DNA of 64,000 nt from NCBI RefSeq assembly GCF_021390515.1, contig NZ_JAJUXI010000002.1:248001-312000 (forward strand). The letters are read 5' to 3'. Of the stretch, positions 41,253-50,822 are shown piece after piece (within the stretch, counting starts at the first letter, position 1; each line of letters opens with the position of its first letter). This stretch comes from Dyadobacter sp. CY326. Lineage in GTDB: Bacteria > Bacteroidota > Bacteroidia > Cytophagales > Spirosomataceae. Both the position numbers and the translations under genes were made by a program. The notes below the pieces were generated by a model. The model was not told the DNA's origin. It did not search any database and was given only the letters and a program-made list of their open reading frames with translations.

Positions 41253-42275
41253 ATGCTCTACATCGTCATAACCTTCCTCTGGGCTTCAATCCTCCTCTAT
41301 CTCCTCCTCGGCGGAGCAGATTATGGGGCTGGCATTATTGAGCTTTTTACTTCGCGCAAGAACAAAGACGTTACGCGGCAAACATTATATGGAGCCATCG
41401 GACCCATCTGGGAAGCCAATCACATGTGGCTGATCATTGCCATTGTGATCCTGTTTGTTGGCTTTCCCGTAATTTATTCCACCATGTCCATACACCTGCA
41501 TATCCCGCTGACAATCATGCTTTTGGGCATCATTGCGCGCGGGACCGCCTTCACTTTCAGGCATTACGATGCGGTGGTAGATGATATGCAATATCTCTAC
41601 AACACGATTTTCGCGGTTTCAAGCTTTATTACGCCGTTATTCTTAGGCATCATTGCCGGAAGCGCCGTTTCGGGGCACATCGATCCGGCTGCGGACACAT
41701 TCTTGTCCGCCTATATTTTTAGCTGGCTACATTGGTTTTCCGTTTCGGTTGGCTTGTTTACGGTTGCGATCTGTGGTTTTCTGGCGTCGGTTTATCTCAT
41801 TGGTGAAACCAAAAATGACCAGGATCGGCTCCGGTTCGCGCATAAGGCGCAGTTTTTCAATATCGCAGCTGTGCTTTGCGGCATTCTGGTTTTTATAGCC
41901 GCTTATATTGAACATATTCCCTTACTCGAATGGGTTTTTGGCAATTGGGTCGGACGCATTGCCATCATTTCTGCCACACTCTCGCTCGTTTGGATGTGGT
42001 CACTGCTTTATCAGGGAAAACTGGCGCTGCTTCGTCCTTTGGCAGGATTTCAAGTTACGATGATCTTGCTGACAACGACTTACAAACATTTTCCCAACAT
42101 TGTCATTCTGAAAGGCGGCGGTTATTTGTCGCTGCTTGAACATCGCGGACAGGAAAAAACCATGGAAGCCCTTGGTCTTGCCTTGCTGATCGGGAGCGTT
42201 TTTATCCTGCCAGCTTTGTTTTATTTAATTTATAGTTTTCAAAAGAAACCACTAGGCTATCCTGCCGAGCATTAA
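41253..42275 (+). CDS. cydB: Cytochrome bd ubiquinol oxidase subunit II
   Basis: 340 residues, mostly transmembrane helices, starting MLYIVITFLWASILLYLLLGGADYG, the typical CydB beginning. GPIWEANHMWLI and a long hydrophobic series follow. It supports the heme-bearing subunit CydA. No cydX-like or cydDC gene was noticed in the window. Confidence 0.95.
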   Translation: MLYIVITFLWASILLYLLLGGADYGAGIIELFTSRKNKDVTRQTLYGAIGPIWEANHMWLIIAIVILFVGFPVIYSTMSIHLHIPLTIMLLGIIARGTAFTFRHYDAVVDDMQYLYNTIFAVSSFITPLFLGIIAGSAVSGHIDPAADTFLSAYIFSWLHWFSVSVGLFTVAICGFLASVYLIGETKNDQDRLRFAHKAQFFNIAAVLCGILVFIAAYIEHIPLLEWVFGNWVGRIAIISATLSLVWMWSLLYQGKLALLRPLAGFQVTMILLTTTYKHFPNIVILKGGGYLSLLEHRGQEKTMEALGLALLIGSVFILPALFYLIYSFQKKPLGYPAEH

Positions 42276-42395
42276 CCTTAAAATCAACCACCCCAACCGA
42301 TTATTCATCAGACAGGAGCTGTTTTTCCAATAACCAATATTTTGGTTTGGGATGCACGCTGAGGCCCAAGCGTTAGAAACGCCCCGCCACCTGTT

Positions 42396-43145
42396 ATGAT
42401 AAGAGTTTTGGTTATTGATGATGAATTGAGCGCGCGGATTGAGCTGCACGACATGATCATGAATTCCGTTCCCGAAATATCGGAGGTCCTGTTTGCAGCT
42501 TCGGGACGAGAAGCGAAGGAGATTTTGCTGACTTACGAGCCGGACATTGTGTTAATGGACATTGAAATGCCCTGTCAGAGTGGTTTTGAATTGCTGCTGA
42601 CATTTAAAAATCCAGCTTTTGACATCATTTTCATCACAGCCGACAATCAGTATGCCATTAAGGCACTTCGCTTCAATGCATTGGATTATCTGCTCAAACC
42701 TGTCGATGCGGGTGAGTTGAGCGAAGCCATTCAAAGGCATTTGGTCAATCGCGCCTCAGATCGCCCAAAGAGACTGCTCGTCCAAAATACGGTCACCATG
42801 ATCGGCAAAAAAAACGTCACGGAATTCAGGCTGCCCCTTCCGACCCTGGAAGGCGTTAAGTTGTTTCCGCTTCGGCAGGTGATCCGTTTGCATGCAGACC
42901 GCAATTACACGGAAATTCATCTGATCAACAAAAGAGTTTTGATTGCCAGTAAAACACTCAAAATTTTTGAGGACATGCTCACGCCCTATAAATTCATCCG
43001 GACGCATAAATCGCACCTTGTTAACCGGGTTCATATTATTAGTGTAAGCCATGATTATCAATACATGATGCTCAGTGATGGCTCGCGTGTGGAGATTTCA
43101 AGGAGAAAAAAAGAATTTGTGCTGCATACATTAAAGGTCCGCTGA
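42396..43145 (+). CDS. LytTR-family response regulator
   Basis: 249 residues: receiver domain (RVLVIDDELSARIELHDMIM, phosphoacceptor D55 in IVLMDIEMP, then KALRFNALDYLLKPVDAGEL) and a LytTR DNA-binding domain (LFPLRQVIRLHADRNYTEIHL, RTHKSHLVNRVHII, LSDGSRVEISRRKKE). No histidine kinase gene is adjacent, so it is an orphan. It precedes a sugar-transport operon, which it may or may not control. Confidence 0.92.
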   Translation: MIRVLVIDDELSARIELHDMIMNSVPEISEVLFAASGREAKEILLTYEPDIVLMDIEMPCQSGFELLLTFKNPAFDIIFITADNQYAIKALRFNALDYLLKPVDAGELSEAIQRHLVNRASDRPKRLLVQNTVTMIGKKNVTEFRLPLPTLEGVKLFPLRQVIRLHADRNYTEIHLINKRVLIASKTLKIFEDMLTPYKFIRTHKSHLVNRVHIISVSHDYQYMMLSDGSRVEISRRKKEFVLHTLKVR

Positions 43146-43243
43146 CGCATCAAGGTCGGAGGAGAAAATCGGCGCGGTTTAAGTAGATAAGCCGAAAAAA
43201 GGTGTTACTATATCTTGTTACTGATAACTAACTCCTGACCTCT

Positions 43244-44497
43244 ATGACCGATCGTAAAACGCGGCTGGCTATTATTCTGATCACTTCTTTGTTTTTCCTA
43301 TGGGGCTTTGCCCTGAATTTAAACCCAATCCTGATCCCGCATTTAAAGAAAGCCTGTCAGCTCAGCGACTTCCAATCAGCACTCATTGACTCCGCTTCCT
43401 ACATTGCCTATTTTCTGATTGCATTGCCCGCGGGGCTTTTCATGAAACGGTTTGGCTATAAAGCAGGGATTACATTGGGTTTGTTGCTGTTTGCCTTCGG
43501 AACATTCCTGTTTTATCCGGCTGCTGAATTAAGGCATTTCGGATTCTTTCTATTTGCGCTTTTTGTCATTGCGAGTGGGTTAACATTGTTGGAAACGGCC
43601 GCGAATCCATACATTACGGTGCTGGGAGACAGCGAATCGGCAACGCAGCGGCTCAATTTTGCACAATCATTTAATGGTCTTGCCGCATTTCTTGCGCCGT
43701 TGATGGGCGGGACTTTCATTCTTTCGGGCAAAACATTGACCGAGCAGGAACAACAGGCCATGTCGCCGGAGCAGCTCAATGGTTATCTGAATGCAGAAGC
43801 TTCTTCGGTGCAGCTGCCTTTTCTGGTGATTGGCATTGTTGTATTGTTTGTCGCATTAATGATCTGGCGCACGTCGCTTCCCGAAATCCAGGACGAAGTG
43901 GATTCGCCTGAAAAGGTTAGCGGTTCTATTTGGGATGAAAAAAACCTGATTTTGGGCGTTATAGCGCAATTTTTTTACGTCGGCGCACAGGTTTGTATCA
44001 GCAGTTTCTTCATCCGTTTTTCAGACAAAGTTGCCGGAATTGATGAAAAAACAGCCGCTTACGTTTTATCTGGCGCATTTCTGAGCTTTATGATAGGCCG
44101 TTTCATTGGCACATATCTGATGCGTTTTGTGGCTCCACCACGTTTGCTGGCACTTTACAGTGTTATTAATGTGGCCTTGCTGATCCTCGCCGTCCTCACC
44201 GAAGGCATGGTTGCAGTTTACGCGTTGGTAGGCGTTCAGTTTTTCATGTCCATCATGTTCCCGACCATTTTTGCATTAAGCATTCGCGGATTAGGGGAAA
44301 AAACCAAGATCGGGTCGTCACTGGTGATCATGTCCATTGTGGGCGGAGCCGTTTTTCCGGTGATTATGGGACAGGTTTCCGACGTTTCATCGATTCAGAC
44401 TGCCTACATTGTTCCTGCGATCTGTTTCCTTGTTGTTCTTTATTTTGCAATAAAAAATAATTCAATCAAAAATGTGACGCTGGGTGCTTCCCATTAA
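43244..44497 (+). CDS. fucP: Sugar MFS transporter, FucP-type
   Basis: 417 residues with 12 predicted helices. The family marker FFLWGFALNLNPILIPHLKK near the N-terminus matches the FucP family of sugar-proton symporters, and PAGLFMKRFGYKAGI and AANPYITVLGD fit. It is followed 8 bases later by an SDR dehydrogenase and then a zinc dehydrogenase, which suggests uptake and oxidation of L-fucose or a related sugar. Substrate is inferred from family and neighbours. Confidence 0.88.
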   Translation: MTDRKTRLAIILITSLFFLWGFALNLNPILIPHLKKACQLSDFQSALIDSASYIAYFLIALPAGLFMKRFGYKAGITLGLLLFAFGTFLFYPAAELRHFGFFLFALFVIASGLTLLETAANPYITVLGDSESATQRLNFAQSFNGLAAFLAPLMGGTFILSGKTLTEQEQQAMSPEQLNGYLNAEASSVQLPFLVIGIVVLFVALMIWRTSLPEIQDEVDSPEKVSGSIWDEKNLILGVIAQFFYVGAQVCISSFFIRFSDKVAGIDEKTAAYVLSGAFLSFMIGRFIGTYLMRFVAPPRLLALYSVINVALLILAVLTEGMVAVYALVGVQFFMSIMFPTIFALSIRGLGEKTKIGSSLVIMSIVGGAVFPVIMGQVSDVSSIQTAYIVPAICFLVVLYFAIKNNSIKNVTLGASH

Positions 44498-44523
44498 CCG
44501 TTGCAATGTCAGTCATTTCAATT

Positions 44524-45312
44524 ATGGATTTACAATTAAAAGATAAGGTCGTCGTCGTAACGGGTGGAGCCAAAGGAATTGGCGAAGGAATTGTGCACGT
44601 TCTGGCGAGCGAAGGCGCGATCCCCGTGATTATTGGCCGCAATGCGGAAGACAATCAAAAAGTGGTGGACGAGCTTGCTGGTCAGGGCTTTGCGTCTTCT
44701 CATGTGGTTGCGGAGCTCACCGAACCAGCCGCGTGTGAAGCGGCCGTCAAGGCGGTGATTGAAAAATACGGACGCATTGACGGGCTTGTCAACAATGCTG
44801 GAGTCAACGATGGCGTAGGCTTGGAAAGTGGTGATTATGAGCGCTTCATGGCATCATTGCATAAGAATGTTGTCCATTATTATTTGATGGCGCATCATGC
44901 ACTGCCCGCATTGAAAGCTTCCAAGGGAGCCATTGTCAATATCAGTTCAAAAACGGCCGACACGGGCCAGGGAGGCACATCTGCCTATGCCGCGGCCAAT
45001 GGCGGGCGCAACGGACTTACGCGTGAATGGGCTGTGGAGCTATTAAAATACGGCATCCGCGTCAATTCGGTTATTGTGGCCGAATGCTGGACGCCGCTGT
45101 ATGAAAGATGGATTGAAACTTTGCCCAATCCAAAAGAAAAACTGGCTTCCATCACAGCGCACATTCCATTGGAAAACCGGATGACAACGGCCGAAGAAAT
45201 CGCCAATATGACCGTTTTTCTGTTGTCGCAACGTTCTAGTCACACCACGGGACAGCTCATTTATGTGGATGGCGGTTATGTGCATCTTGATCGCGCATTG
45301 GCCAATTCCTGA
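44524..45312 (+). CDS. SDR oxidoreductase (probable L-fucose-type dehydrogenase)
   Basis: 262 residues from the ATG at 44524 (an in-frame ATG 18 bases earlier is possible). Classical SDR: VVVTGGAKGIGEGI cofactor loop and the NNAG motif, NISSK as catalytic Ser region, and the Y-containing SAYAAANGG. In this last motif the catalytic YxxxK reads YAAAN, so the usual lysine is an asparagine. Placed between fucP and a zinc dehydrogenase. Related SDRs oxidise L-fucose to its lactone or act on 2-keto-3-deoxy-fuconate; which one cannot be decided. Confidence 0.82.
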   Translation: MDLQLKDKVVVVTGGAKGIGEGIVHVLASEGAIPVIIGRNAEDNQKVVDELAGQGFASSHVVAELTEPAACEAAVKAVIEKYGRIDGLVNNAGVNDGVGLESGDYERFMASLHKNVVHYYLMAHHALPALKASKGAIVNISSKTADTGQGGTSAYAAANGGRNGLTREWAVELLKYGIRVNSVIVAECWTPLYERWIETLPNPKEKLASITAHIPLENRMTTAEEIANMTVFLLSQRSSHTTGQLIYVDGGYVHLDRALANS

Positions 45313-45350
45313 TTTTCTCAACGAATAAATTCCGTTAATTCCTTTCATTC

Positions 45351-46367
45351 ATGGAAGTTTTAGTTTGCACAACGCCGGGCGAATTTGCCTACAAACAAGC
45401 AGAAAAGCCGGTTCTTTCGACGGGTCACACCATTTTAAAAATAAAAAGGATCGGCATTTGCGGAACGGATCTGCATGCATTTGAAGGAACGCAGCCTTTC
45501 TTCAATTATCCCCGCATTCTAGGTCACGAATTGGCGGGCGAAATTGTTGAAACAGATGGAGCTGAGGGTTTTAATGTGGGCGAAGCCGTGACATTCATTC
45601 CTTATTTCAATTGTGGAAAATGCATTGCATGTCGCAACAACAAACCAAACTGCTGTACGAGCATTCGCGTTTCCGGCGTGCATATCGATGGCGGAATGTC
45701 CGAATATTTGTCTGTCCCCTCCTACTCGCTTGTGCACGGAAACGGGTTGAGCTTTGACGAACTGGCGCTTGTTGAAATGCTTTCGATTGGTGCGCATGGG
45801 ATTCGTCGGGCCAATGTTGAGCCGGGAGAGAATGTGCTGGTTGTAGGCGCAGGACCCATTGGATTGGGGACAATTGAATTTGCTAAAATCGCAGGCGCAA
45901 ATGTGATCGCCCTTGATGTGAATGATGCAAGATTGGCCTTTTGCCATGAAAAGCTAGGCGTTTCGCACACCGTTAATGCGTTGGCGGACAATGTTTTGGA
46001 AAAACTAAATGACATTACAAATGGCGATATGCCGGCGGTGATCGTGGATGCAACGGGGAATTTGAGGGCCATTAACAATGCTTTCACATATCTCGCGCAT
46101 GGCGGTCGTTATGTGCTTGTAGGGCTTCAAAAAGGCGATATTAGTTTCAGTCACCCCGAGTTTCACAAGCGGGAAGCCACACTAATGAGCAGCCGAAATG
46201 CCACGCGCGTTGACTTCGAGCACGTTATCAGCAGCATGAAAAACGGCAGCATTGATCCCACGACTTATATCACGCACCGAGTCGCTTTTGGACAGGTTAA
46301 GGACGAATTCGAAGGCTGGCTTGATCCGGCGAATGGTGTGATTAAAGCAATGGTTTCGATGGACTAG
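45351..46367 (+). CDS. Zinc-dependent medium-chain dehydrogenase, sugar type
   Basis: 338 residues. Catalytic zinc ligands in the GICGTDLHAFEG and GHELAGE motifs; the structural zinc loop GKCIACRNNKPNCC has its four cysteines; cofactor loop VVGAGPIGLGTIEFAK is intact. It belongs to the sorbitol/threonine/galactitol dehydrogenase group. It follows the SDR by 38 bases and closes the sugar operon, so it probably oxidises or reduces the fucose-type intermediate. Exact substrate unknown. Confidence 0.85.
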   Translation: MEVLVCTTPGEFAYKQAEKPVLSTGHTILKIKRIGICGTDLHAFEGTQPFFNYPRILGHELAGEIVETDGAEGFNVGEAVTFIPYFNCGKCIACRNNKPNCCTSIRVSGVHIDGGMSEYLSVPSYSLVHGNGLSFDELALVEMLSIGAHGIRRANVEPGENVLVVGAGPIGLGTIEFAKIAGANVIALDVNDARLAFCHEKLGVSHTVNALADNVLEKLNDITNGDMPAVIVDATGNLRAINNAFTYLAHGGRYVLVGLQKGDISFSHPEFHKREATLMSSRNATRVDFEHVISSMKNGSIDPTTYITHRVAFGQVKDEFEGWLDPANGVIKAMVSMD

Positions 46368-46433
46368 CCGTTTCGATGCGATGGAATTCCCTTGCACCTT
46401 CGCTTTAAGTTTGAACTTCAATGAGAAAAGCTG

Positions 46434-46462
46434 TTGAAATATTAATTACCCTCGTAATTTTG
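46434..46462 (+). promoter_or_regulatory. Putative promoter of lepA (TTG, 18 bases, TAATTTTG)
   Basis: -33 element TTG at 46434 and -7 box TAATTTTG at 46455-46462, spacing 18, near the Bacteroidota consensus. The lepA start is 55 bases downstream. Confidence 0.7.
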
Positions 46463-46517
46463 CAGATGCTTTGCCTCAGATTTTTACGAGCGGCGCATTG
46501 GAACAGTAACTACTTTC

Positions 46518-48305
46518 ATGAAGAAAATCCGTAATTTTTGCATTATTGCCCATATTGACCACGGGAAAAGCACGTTGGCAGACCGATTGCTGGAATTTAC
46601 AAATACAGTAAGCAAGCGGGAAATGCAGGCTCAGCTGCTTGATAACATGGATCTGGAAAGGGAACGCGGCATCACGATCAAGAGCCACGCGATTCAAATG
46701 ACTTATCCATATAAAGGAGAAGAATATACTTTTAACCTGATCGATACGCCCGGCCACGTCGATTTTTCTTATGAAGTTTCCCGCTCCATTGCGGCTTGCG
46801 AAGGTGCATTGCTGCTTGTGGACGCATCTCAGGGAACAGAAGCCCAGACAATTTCCAATCTTTATCTGGCGATTAACCATGACCTGGTTATCATTCCGGT
46901 TTTAAATAAAATCGATTTGCCGGGTGCAATGCCTGAGGAAATCAAAGATGAAATGGTGGACCTGCTTGGCTGCAACCGGGAGGACATTATTCCCGCCAGC
47001 GGAAAAGAAGGAATCGGCATCGAGGCGATTCTGAATGCCATTGTTGAAAGAATTCCTGCACCGGTTGGTGATCCAGCGGCACCTTTGCAAGCATTGATTT
47101 TTGACTCTGTTTTCAATTCTTATCGTGGAATCGAGGTTATTTTCCGCGTTAAAAACGGCAGTGTCAGGAAAGGCGACCGCGTCAAATTTATGGCGACGGG
47201 CAAAGAATATATTGCCGACGAGATCGGAACACTTGGTTTACAGCAAATTCCCAAGCAAGTGGTGGAATGCGGCGATGTAGGTTACCTGATTTCTGGGATC
47301 AAAGTTGCCAAGGAAGTGAAAGTTGGCGACACTTTTACGCATATAGACAGGCCGGCAAGTGAAGGAATCGTCGGATTTTCGGAGGTAAAACCCATGGTTT
47401 TTGCAGGAATTTATCCTGTCGACACCAGCGAATTTGAAGAGCTGCGCGAGGCGATGGAAAAGCTGCAATTGAATGATGCGGCCCTCGTTTGGGAGCCTGA
47501 AACTTCTGCCGCACTGGGCTTTGGTTTCCGCTGCGGCTTCCTGGGAATGCTGCATATGGAAATCGTTCAGGAAAGGTTAGAGCGTGAATTTGACATGACG
47601 GTGATTACGACCGTTCCTTCAGTTCAATTCCGCGTGATTAACACCAAAGATCAGTTGCTAAACATTAGCGCTCCTTCCGAAATGCCTGAACCTAACCACA
47701 TTAAGTGGATCGAAGAGCCTTATATTAATGCACAGATCATTACAAAGTCCGATTACATTGGACCAATCCTGAACTTGTGTATGGATAAGAGGGGAATCTT
47801 GAAAAATCAGGTTTATTTGACCTCTGAAAGGGTTGAGCTGCAATTCCTTATCCCGTTGGCGGAGGTTGTTTTTGACTTTTTTGATAAATTAAAAACCATT
47901 TCCCGCGGCTACGCTTCGCTGGATTACGAACTTGCAGGTTACCAGGAATCGGAAATGGTGAAACTGGACGTGATGTTGAACGGCGAGCCCGTTGACGCAC
48001 TTTCTGCAATTGTGCATAGGACCAAATCTTACGAATGGGGCAAGAAACTTTGTGAAAAACTCAGAGAACTGATCCCGCGTCAGATGTTTGAAATTGCGAT
48101 TCAGGCTGCCATTGGTCAAAAAATCATTGCCCGCGAAACCGTTAAGGCAATGCGGAAAGACGTTTTGGCAAAATGTTATGGTGGCGATATTTCCCGTAAA
48201 AGGAAGCTGCTCGAAAAACAGAAAAAGGGTAAAAAACGCATGCGCCAGGTCGGTAACGTTGAAATTCCGCAAGAGGCATTTATGGCCGTGTTGAAAATCA
48301 ATTGA
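46518..48305 (+). CDS. lepA: Elongation factor 4 (LepA)
   Basis: 595-residue translational GTPase. G1 [15 protein letters not shown]3 DTPGHVDF and G4 NKIDLP, domain II, and the unique C-terminal domain ending [17 protein letters not shown]...[15 protein letters not shown] are intact. It back-translocates or remodels ribosomes under stress. A clean promoter precedes it; length normal. Confidence 0.97.
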   Translation: MKKIRNFCIIAHIDHGKSTLADRLLEFTNTVSKREMQAQLLDNMDLERERGITIKSHAIQMTYPYKGEEYTFNLIDTPGHVDFSYEVSRSIAACEGALLLVDASQGTEAQTISNLYLAINHDLVIIPVLNKIDLPGAMPEEIKDEMVDLLGCNREDIIPASGKEGIGIEAILNAIVERIPAPVGDPAAPLQALIFDSVFNSYRGIEVIFRVKNGSVRKGDRVKFMATGKEYIADEIGTLGLQQIPKQVVECGDVGYLISGIKVAKEVKVGDTFTHIDRPASEGIVGFSEVKPMVFAGIYPVDTSEFEELREAMEKLQLNDAALVWEPETSAALGFGFRCGFLGMLHMEIVQERLEREFDMTVITTVPSVQFRVINTKDQLLNISAPSEMPEPNHIKWIEEPYINAQIITKSDYIGPILNLCMDKRGILKNQVYLTSERVELQFLIPLAEVVFDFFDKLKTISRGYASLDYELAGYQESEMVKLDVMLNGEPVDALSAIVHRTKSYEWGKKLCEKLRELIPRQMFEIAIQAAIGQKIIARETVKAMRKDVLAKCYGGDISRKRKLLEKQKKGKKRMRQVGNVEIPQEAFMAVLKIN

Positions 48306-48384
48306 TTAATTCCCAAATGTTCAGCCCTGGGCTGTTCCGGTCATTTTTATGAAGTGAAAGGTCTAACCTATCCGCGTTTTATTG

Positions 48385-48392
48385 TAATTTTG
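48385..48392 (+). promoter_or_regulatory. Putative -7 box (TAATTTTG) for pdhC
   Basis: Matches TAnnTTTG 50 bases before the pdhC start; no clear -33 element. Confidence 0.5.
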
Positions 48393-48442
48393 ACTAAAAT
48401 CCAGTTTGTAGACCAAGAAACTAAAATACCTTAACAAGCGAT

Positions 48443-50158
48443 ATGGCAGAAGTAATTCGTATGCCCAAGATGAGCGACACCATGGAAGAAGGTGTTATCG
48501 CAGAATGGCACAAAAAAGTAGGCGATACAATAAAATCAGGCGAAATCATTGCGGAAGTTGAAACCGACAAAGCGACGATGGATCTTGAATCTTATTATGA
48601 CGGCACTCTTCTATACATTGGTGTTAACAAAGGCGATGCAGTTCCAATAGACGGCATTATGGCTGTTGTTGGCTCTGAGGGCGAAGATTATAAATCATTG
48701 CTTGAAGGTGGAAGCACAAACGGCGCTGCAAAAACAGCGAGCGCTGATGCGCCTGCAAATGAGGAAGCCAAGCCTGCACCCGCTCCGGCAGCCGCTGTTG
48801 AAACGGCTACTCCGGAACCAGCTCAAAAGCCCGCTGCTCCGGCTGCCTCAGCTGAAAAAATCAATGCCGTTGTTGTCAGAATGCCCAAAATGAGCGACAC
48901 AATGGAAGAAGGAACATTGGTTGGCTGGCAGAAAAAGGTTGGTGATAAAGTGAAATCAGGCGATATATTGGCGGAGGTTGAAACAGACAAAGCCACTATG
49001 GAGCTGGAAGCTTACGAAGAAGGAACGCTTCTATATATAGGCATTAAAGACGGTGAGGCTGTTCCTGTGGATGGCATCATTGCTGTAATCGGCGAGGAAG
49101 GCGCGAATGTGGAAGCGTTACTTGCGCGTGAAAACGGCGGAGCAGAAGCGCCAAGCACTGACGCGTCGAGCGAAGGTAAAGCTGCACCGCAAGCATCTTC
49201 AAATGGCGAAGACAAATCTGTTTCGGTTGCTGACTCAAACGAACGGATCAAAGCTTCTCCATTGGCAAAACGCCTTGCAGACGAAAAAGGAATCAATTTA
49301 AGCCAGATTGAAGGAAGCGGCGATTACGGTCGCATCGTGAAGCGCGATGTGGACGAATTCAAGCCGGCTGCCAAGACCGAAACTCCTGCAACCGCTGCGC
49401 CAGCTCCTGCGGCCACTGCTGCGAAAACTGAACAGCCCGCTCCCGCATCCAATGCTCCTGCGGCGCCCGCAACCGGCGACTTTACAGATCTGCCGATCTC
49501 ACAAATGCGTAAAACGATTGCACGCAGGCTGAGCGACAGCTTGTTCACAGCGCCGCACTTCTATGTTACAATGGAAATTGTGATGGACAAAGCGATAGCA
49601 TTGCGTCCGCAGCTGAACGAAGTGAGCCCGGCGAAGATCTCATTCAACGATATGGTGATCAAAGCTTGTGCGGTTGCATTGAAACAACATCCGGCAGTGA
49701 ACTCCGCCTGGTTGGGAGATAAGATCAGAAGATACAATTATGTAAATGTGGGTGTTGCTGTGGCAGTGGACGAAGGTTTGCTTGTGCCAGTAATCCGCGA
49801 TGCTGACAAGAAGACGCTTTCAACCATTTCCAGCGAAGTAAAAGACCTGGCCGGAAAAGCGAAAGACAAGAAATTGCAGCCAAAGGATTGGGAAGGAAAT
49901 ACATTTTCGATTTCCAATCTAGGAATGTTCGGCGTGGATGAATTTACGGCGATCATCAACCCGCCAGATTCCTGTATCCTTGCCATTGGTGCGATTAAAA
50001 AAGTAGCTGCTTTCAAAGAAGATGGAACGGTCTATCCGCAAAACATCATGAAAGTGACGCTTTCGGCAGACCACCGCGTAGTGGACGGCGCATTGGGCGC
50101 ACAGTTCCTTTTAACTGTCAAAAAATTGCTTGAAGAGCCGATGAGTATGTTGGTGTAA
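48443..50158 (+). CDS. pdhC: Pyruvate dehydrogenase complex E2 (dihydrolipoamide acetyltransferase)
   Basis: 571 residues. Two tandem lipoyl domains carry the lipoylated lysine in DKATMDLES (first domain) and DKATMELEA (second), each starting VRMPKMSDTMEEG, joined by long Ala/Pro linkers. A peripheral-subunit-binding domain (IKASPLAKRLADEKGINLSQIEGSG) and the catalytic domain (HFYVTMEIVMDKAI; the DHRVVDGALGA catalytic motif) follow. It transfers acetyl groups to CoA as the core of the complex. E1 and E3 genes are not in the window. Confidence 0.96.
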   Translation: MAEVIRMPKMSDTMEEGVIAEWHKKVGDTIKSGEIIAEVETDKATMDLESYYDGTLLYIGVNKGDAVPIDGIMAVVGSEGEDYKSLLEGGSTNGAAKTASADAPANEEAKPAPAPAAAVETATPEPAQKPAAPAASAEKINAVVVRMPKMSDTMEEGTLVGWQKKVGDKVKSGDILAEVETDKATMELEAYEEGTLLYIGIKDGEAVPVDGIIAVIGEEGANVEALLARENGGAEAPSTDASSEGKAAPQASSNGEDKSVSVADSNERIKASPLAKRLADEKGINLSQIEGSGDYGRIVKRDVDEFKPAAKTETPATAAPAPAATAAKTEQPAPASNAPAAPATGDFTDLPISQMRKTIARRLSDSLFTAPHFYVTMEIVMDKAIALRPQLNEVSPAKISFNDMVIKACAVALKQHPAVNSAWLGDKIRRYNYVNVGVAVAVDEGLLVPVIRDADKKTLSTISSEVKDLAGKAKDKKLQPKDWEGNTFSISNLGMFGVDEFTAIINPPDSCILAIGAIKKVAAFKEDGTVYPQNIMKVTLSADHRVVDGALGAQFLLTVKKLLEEPMSMLV

Positions 50159-50181
50159 CATCGCAGAAATAATAAATGTAC

Positions 50182-50217
50182 AAAGTGTCAGGTTTTGCGA
50201 CCTGGCACTTTTGTTTT
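50182..50217 (+). terminator. Terminator after pdhC
   Basis: AAAGTGTCAGGT paired with ACCTGGCACTTT (one G-U), 6-base loop, then TTGTTTT. Confidence 0.85.
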
Positions 50218-50280
50218 AAACGGATCAAATAAAATACTGCCCACTTCTAGGCGGACTTACATTGAATATATTTAAGCATT

Positions 50281-50820
50281 ATGGAAAAAATACACGCTAC
50301 GACCGTCCTGGGTGTGCTTCACAACGGAACTGTGTCACTGGGGGCTGATGGGCAGGCTACAATGGGCAACACCGTAGCAAAAAGCAATGTCAAAAAGATC
50401 CGGACCTTGATGGGCGGAAAAATACTGGTGGGTTTTGCAGGGTCAACCGCGGATGCATTTACATTGCTTGAAAAGTTTGAGGAGAAATTGAATGCATATG
50501 GCGGCAATATGAAACGCGCGGCCATTGAACTTGCAAAAGACTGGCGGACAGACCGTTATCTGCGAAAGTTAGAAGCAATGATGATCACTGCCAACAAGGA
50601 AGAAATCCTGGTTATTTCGGGAACAGGCGACGTGCTTGAACCTGAAAACGGCATTGCGGCCATTGGGTCTGGAGGAAACTATGCATTATCGGCTGCGCAG
50701 GCTTTGAAAAAACATGCCGGGCACCTGACTGCGGAAGAAATTGTGCGTGAAGGATTAACCGTTGCGGCTGACCTTTGCATTTACACGAATCACAATCTGG
50801 TGATTGAAAAAGTGGCTTAA
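50281..50820 (+). CDS. hslV: HslV protease subunit
   Basis: 179 residues. The mature N-terminal threonine nucleophile is expected after a short propeptide (MEKIHA then TTVLGV), and [33 protein letters not shown] and [16 protein letters not shown] fit the family. It is the peptidase of the HslUV ATP-dependent protease; hslU is not next to it. The gene converges with the S13 peptidase gene 2 bases away. Confidence 0.95.
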   Translation: MEKIHATTVLGVLHNGTVSLGADGQATMGNTVAKSNVKKIRTLMGGKILVGFAGSTADAFTLLEKFEEKLNAYGGNMKRAAIELAKDWRTDRYLRKLEAMMITANKEEILVISGTGDVLEPENGIAAIGSGGNYALSAAQALKKHAGHLTAEEIVREGLTVAADLCIYTNHNLVIEKVA

Positions 50821-50822
50821 AA

